Below are positions 62,906-64,000 of a DNA stretch of 64,000 nucleotides, piece by piece (position 1 is the first letter of the stretch; the number at the start of each line of letters is the position of its first letter). Below the pieces are notes generated by a model. The model made no database searches, was not told the origin of the DNA, and worked only from the letters and a program-made list of their open reading frames with translations. The position numbers and the translations under genes are program-made. The stretch is from Bradyrhizobium iriomotense (GTDB taxonomy: Bacteria; Pseudomonadota; Alphaproteobacteria; Rhizobiales; Xanthobacteraceae): positions 62,001-126,000 of the forward strand of contig NZ_JAFCLP010000019.1 in assembly GCF_018129405.1 (NCBI RefSeq), written 5' to 3'.

Positions 62906-64000
62906 ATGGCCGAGACCTACCCAAGCCCCCGTTTTGGAGCGCCCCGTGAGCCGAAATCGCCCGTGAATCCGGGCAGCCGGCTCGTGTCCATGTTCGATAT
63001 CGCAACGGCCAGCCACGCCCGCGCGGTCGCCTTTCTGCTGCTGTGCGCGCTGCTGCTGTTCTTGCCGGGCTTCTTCACCATCCCGCCCGTCGATCGCGAC
63101 GAAGCGCGCTTCGCCCAGGCCACCAAGCAGATGGTCGAGAGCGGCGACTATGTCGACATCCGCTTCCAGGAGGACGTCCGCTACAAGAAGCCGGTCGGCA
63201 TCTACTGGTTGCAATCGGCCGCGGTCGAAGCCGCATCGGCGCTCAAGCTGCCGAAGGCCGAATTGCGGATCTGGGTCTACCGGCTGCCGTCGCTGATAGG
63301 CGCGATCGGCGCCGTGCTCATGACCTATTGGGCGGCGCTTGCTTTCGTCACGCGGCGCGCTGCCGTGCTCGCGGCGCTCCTGATGTGCGCCTCGGTGCTG
63401 CTCGGCGTCGAGGCGCGGCTCGCCAAGACCGATGCGATGCTGCTGTTTTGCGTCACCGCCGCGATGGGCGCGATGGCGCGGGCTTACCTGTCCTGGCAGC
63501 GCGCCGAGGACGAGACGCGTCCGCCCTGGAGCTGGCCCGCGATCTTCTGGACCGCGCTCGCCGTCGGCATCCTGATCAAGGGCCCGCTGATCCTGATGTT
63601 CGCCGGCCTCACCATCGTTGCGCTCGCGATCCTGGACCGCGATGCCTCCTGGCTGTGGAAGCTGCGCCCGCTCTGGGGCCTGATGTGGATGCTGGTGCTG
63701 GTGCTGCCCTGGTTCGTCGCGATCTTCTGGCGCGCGGGCGAGACCTTCTTCGCCGATTCCGTCGGCGGCGACATGCTGAGCAAGTTAGGGGCGCAGGAAT
63801 CCCATGGCGCGCCGCCCGGCATGTACCTGGCGCTGTTCTGGATCACGTTCTGGCCGGGCGCGCCGCTGGCGGCGATGGCGGCGCCTGCGGTGTGGCGGGC
63901 GCGGCGCGAGCCCGGCGCACAATTCCTGCTGGCCTGGCTGATCCCGTCCTGGATCGTATTCGAGGCCGTGCTGACCAAGCTGCCGCATTACGTGCTGCCG
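62906..64000 (+). CDS. GT39/ArnT-like glycosyltransferase (partial, runs off the window)
   Basis: A membrane glycosyltransferase of the PMT/ArnT superfamily, which uses polyprenyl-phosphate sugars and transfers them to lipid A or proteins at the periplasmic face. ATG at 62906; 365 codons are in the window and the frame is open to its end. Visible signatures are the periplasmic loop PVDRDEARFAQATKQM near residue 62-77 with the catalytic Asp, and RYKKPVGIYWLQSA near 93, followed by many transmembrane helices. It is 50 nt downstream of pbpC. The acceptor and sugar cannot be predicted. Confidence 0.9.
   Translation, partial: MAETYPSPRFGAPREPKSPVNPGSRLVSMFDIATASHARAVAFLLLCALLLFLPGFFTIPPVDRDEARFAQATKQMVESGDYVDIRFQEDVRYKKPVGIYWLQSAAVEAASALKLPKAELRIWVYRLPSLIGAIGAVLMTYWAALAFVTRRAAVLAALLMCASVLLGVEARLAKTDAMLLFCVTAAMGAMARAYLSWQRAEDETRPPWSWPAIFWTALAVGILIKGPLILMFAGLTIVALAILDRDASWLWKLRPLWGLMWMLVLVLPWFVAIFWRAGETFFADSVGGDMLSKLGAQESHGAPPGMYLALFWITFWPGAPLAAMAAPAVWRARREPGAQFLLAWLIPSWIVFEAVLTKLPHYVLP

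Overview
The window looks like chromosomal DNA of a high-GC alphaproteobacterium, most likely Bradyrhizobium or a close relative. The support is the GC-rich codon use, a DUF3551 protein, the ETC complex I 18-kDa-type subunit, an OpgC-type glucan modifier, many short interspersed palindromes, and several tripartite TRAP transporters. No rRNA, CRISPR array or phage structural module is visible. Three tRNA genes are present: Glu-UUC, Pro-UGG and Arg-UCU.

Layout. 1-4.9 kb: an M23 peptidase, then efp divergent from epmA-epmB, which together make EF-P and its lysine modification. 4.9-6.2 kb: a DAHP synthase gene preceded by what reads as a complete transcription attenuator, with a leader peptide carrying a Tyr/Phe/Trp cluster. 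6.2-14.1 kb: membrane proteins (HdeD, PrsW), a fatty-acid desaturase, two PilZ proteins, tRNA-Glu, a GST, a glyoxalase and several microproteins. 14.3-17.8 kb: an accessory patch of visibly lower GC with a small structured RNA-like unit, a trypsin-like protease, a membrane protein and one intact IS3-family element. 17.8-24.6 kb: mainly small membrane or secreted proteins, an HU-like protein and interspersed repeats. 24.9-33.9 kb: a sirtuin, a double cold-shock protein, a DUF192 protein, tRNA-Pro, OpgC, an NDUFS4 homologue, an Lrp/AsnC regulator, and an AraC regulator divergent from the next block.

33.9-39.7 kb: a leucine/isovalerate degradation operon (isovaleryl-CoA dehydrogenase, both methylcrotonyl-CoA carboxylase subunits, HMG-CoA lyase). 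39.8-47.7 kb: a DapA-family aldolase with a QMP TRAP transporter, controlled by a divergent GntR regulator over a perfect palindrome, followed by a second complete TRAP transporter. Two copies of a double-palindromic repeat occupy the two convergent gene junctions here, and each supplies the stop codon of the gene on its left. 48-53 kb: small secreted proteins (MXKDX repeats, a proline/glycine-rich protein), a DUF6481 protein and an orphan PLP enzyme. 53.2-55.0 kb: an accessory two-gene unit (SEC-C/HNH-like plus HEPN-like) beside tRNA-Arg. 55.4-64 kb: an alpha-2-macroglobulin with penicillin-binding protein 1C, then a truncated GT39 glycosyltransferase.

The items most worth following up are the aromatic attenuator of the DAHP synthase gene, the structured element with a 15-residue ORF at 14.3-14.5 kb, the HEPN-like/SEC-C pair, and the stop-codon-supplying repeats.
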